Source: Candidatus Schekmanbacteria bacterium (GTDB taxonomy: Bacteria; Schekmanbacteria; GWA2-38-11; J061). Taken from it: a stretch of 6,538 bases of DNA. Shown piece by piece: positions 6,049 through 6,538 of this stretch. A program made the position numbers and the translations under genes. Each line of letters begins with the position of its first letter. The first letter of the stretch is position 1. The stretch is taken from the NCBI GenBank assembly GCA_003695725.1, contig RFHX01000245.1, forward strand, positions 1 through 6,538, in the 5' to 3' direction. Under the pieces are notes generated by a model. The model worked only from the letters and a program-made list of their open reading frames with translations, was not told the DNA's origin and did no database searches.

Positions 6049-6106
6049 AAGACACCTCCCGAAACTTATTCTTAATTCTCAAAATTGGATTTTCTCTACT
6101 TCATTC

Positions 6107-6134
6107 TTTATTAACTTAAAAAGAAAAAGTCCAA
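6107..6134 (-). promoter_or_regulatory. Possible promoter for the DsrE-like/gloA operon
   Basis: On the minus strand TTGGAC (6134-6129) precedes an AT-rich AATAAAGA region that could serve as the -10 at a 16-18 base spacing. The match is modest. The position gives a leader of about 50-60 bases before the ATG at 6048. Confidence 0.25.
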
Positions 6135-6305
6135 ATTTTTTAAATTTACGATGCTTGGAATGTCTTCCTCGATTCTGTTTTCACACCACCACCATACAAC
6201 AACATCAATTAGAAGTTATTTAGCGAAACTATTATTGAAAAACCAAAAAGGAGACTTGGTAACCATTCATAATCATATAAAAAATCCCCCTTCACTAACC
6301 ACTAA

Positions 6306-6317
6306 ATCAGCGCTGAT
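6306..6317. repeat. Perfect 12-base palindrome
   Basis: ATCAGCGCTGAT reads the same on both strands. It lies in non-coding sequence and has the size of a dimeric regulator site or a fragment of a mobile-element end. No target gene is evident within the window. Confidence 0.5.
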
Positions 6318-6335
6318 GGAGAAGATGGAGGATGT

Positions 6336-6365
6336 GGAGAATTGGAAATAAAACTAAAATTCTCC
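6336..6365. repeat. Inverted repeat with 8-base perfect arms
   Basis: GGAGAATT (6336-6343) and AATTCTCC (6358-6365) are exact complements around a 14-base loop. No T-run follows on either strand, so it is not a standard terminator. It lies 18 bases after the palindrome at 6306-6317. Confidence 0.55.
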
Positions 6366-6469
6366 TTCCGCATAACTATCTGAATATATTGATAAAATAC
6401 GACAGAAAAGCCAAAAGCAGACTTGACCCCCCCCATTTCCGACGATATGCTTGAAACCGTTAAGAAAAA

Positions 6470-6495
6470 GGTAAAACTTAAAATTATGTTTTATC
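6470..6495 (-). terminator. Possible weak terminator for a minus-strand gene beyond the right edge
   Basis: On the minus strand GATAAAAC (6495-6488) pairs with GTTTTACC... (6477-6470) around a ten-base loop, including one G-T pair. TTTTTCTT follows directly. The stem is AT-rich and weak, and whether any gene ends to its right is unknown. Confidence 0.2.
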
Positions 6496-6538
6496 AAAAG
6501 ACTCTTTTATCTCTTGACACGGTACCTTTTAATGGGTG

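Larger units (their letters stand above)
6049..6538. other. Right-end region without a convincing gene
   Basis: These 490 bases carry the upstream region of the DsrE-like gene and then no frame with a ribosome-binding site and protein-like composition. A 66-codon plus-strand frame (6151-6351) lacks a Shine-Dalgarno and opens with a low-complexity His/Thr run from CAC/CAT repeats. A plus-strand frame from the ATG at 6447 is still open at the right edge (30 codons seen, Lys-rich start), but has no clear ribosome-binding site. A perfect TTGACA at 6514-6519 may be the -35 of a promoter whose -10 falls outside. Structural oddities are listed separately. Confidence 0.55.

Noticed and set aside
5933-6223. 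96-codon plus-strand open frame opposite the DsrE-like gene start
   Set aside because: It lies antisense over a real gene and its upstream region, and its translation has no domain-like pattern.
6151-6351. 66-codon plus-strand open frame in the right end
   Set aside because: No ribosome-binding site, a low-complexity His/Thr start, and no recognisable protein features.
1-6538. CRISPR array, tRNA or rRNA gene, or intact insertion sequence
   Set aside because: No regularly spaced repeats, no cloverleaf-like or rRNA-like segment, and no transposase frame were seen on either strand.

Overview
The window is a visibly AT-rich stretch of bacterial chromosome made of housekeeping and small accessory genes. 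It has bacterial sigma-70-like promoter boxes, purine-rich ribosome-binding sites, and a probable lipoprotein with a signal peptide. No phage, plasmid, CRISPR or intact insertion-sequence genes were recognised. The most telling taxonomic clue is a clear CofG homologue (5-deazaflavin/F420 pathway), next to an RNase Z of full bacterial/archaeal length. Together with the low GC this fits an F420-capable, poorly studied bacterial lineage; I cannot name the phylum from the sequence alone.

Layout from left to right. 1-405 (minus) is the N-terminal part of an unrecognised probable lipoprotein that runs off the left edge. 406-737 is a divergent regulatory region. 738-2488 (plus) is a two-gene unit, carA (glutaminase subunit of carbamoyl-phosphate synthetase) overlapping by 4 bases with a plsC-type acyltransferase. 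Converging on it with a 2-base gap is cofG, 2491-3483 (minus). 3484-3797 is a second divergent regulatory region, with two compact hairpins. 3798-4727 (plus) is rnz (tRNA 3'-end endonuclease, GTG start), converging with a 4-base gap on a DUF2007/zinc-ribbon protein at 4732-5040 (minus). 5041-5179 holds a good minus-strand promoter for that gene. 5180-6048 (minus) is a likely two-gene operon, a DsrE-like protein followed by glyoxalase I. 6049-6538 has no convincing gene, but carries a palindrome, a hairpin and a C8 tract that may mark a dispersed repeat or decayed element.

Functionally the genes do not form one pathway. CarA feeds pyrimidine and arginine synthesis, PlsC makes phosphatidic acid, CofG makes the deazaflavin precursor of F420, Rnz matures tRNA, and GloA detoxifies methylglyoxal. 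I found no convincing novel multi-gene system. The points most worth a second look are the two well-placed starts of the DsrE-like gene (membrane-anchored versus cytosolic form), the 9-base dyad bracketing the carA promoter, the hairpins between cofG and rnz, and the unexplained right end.
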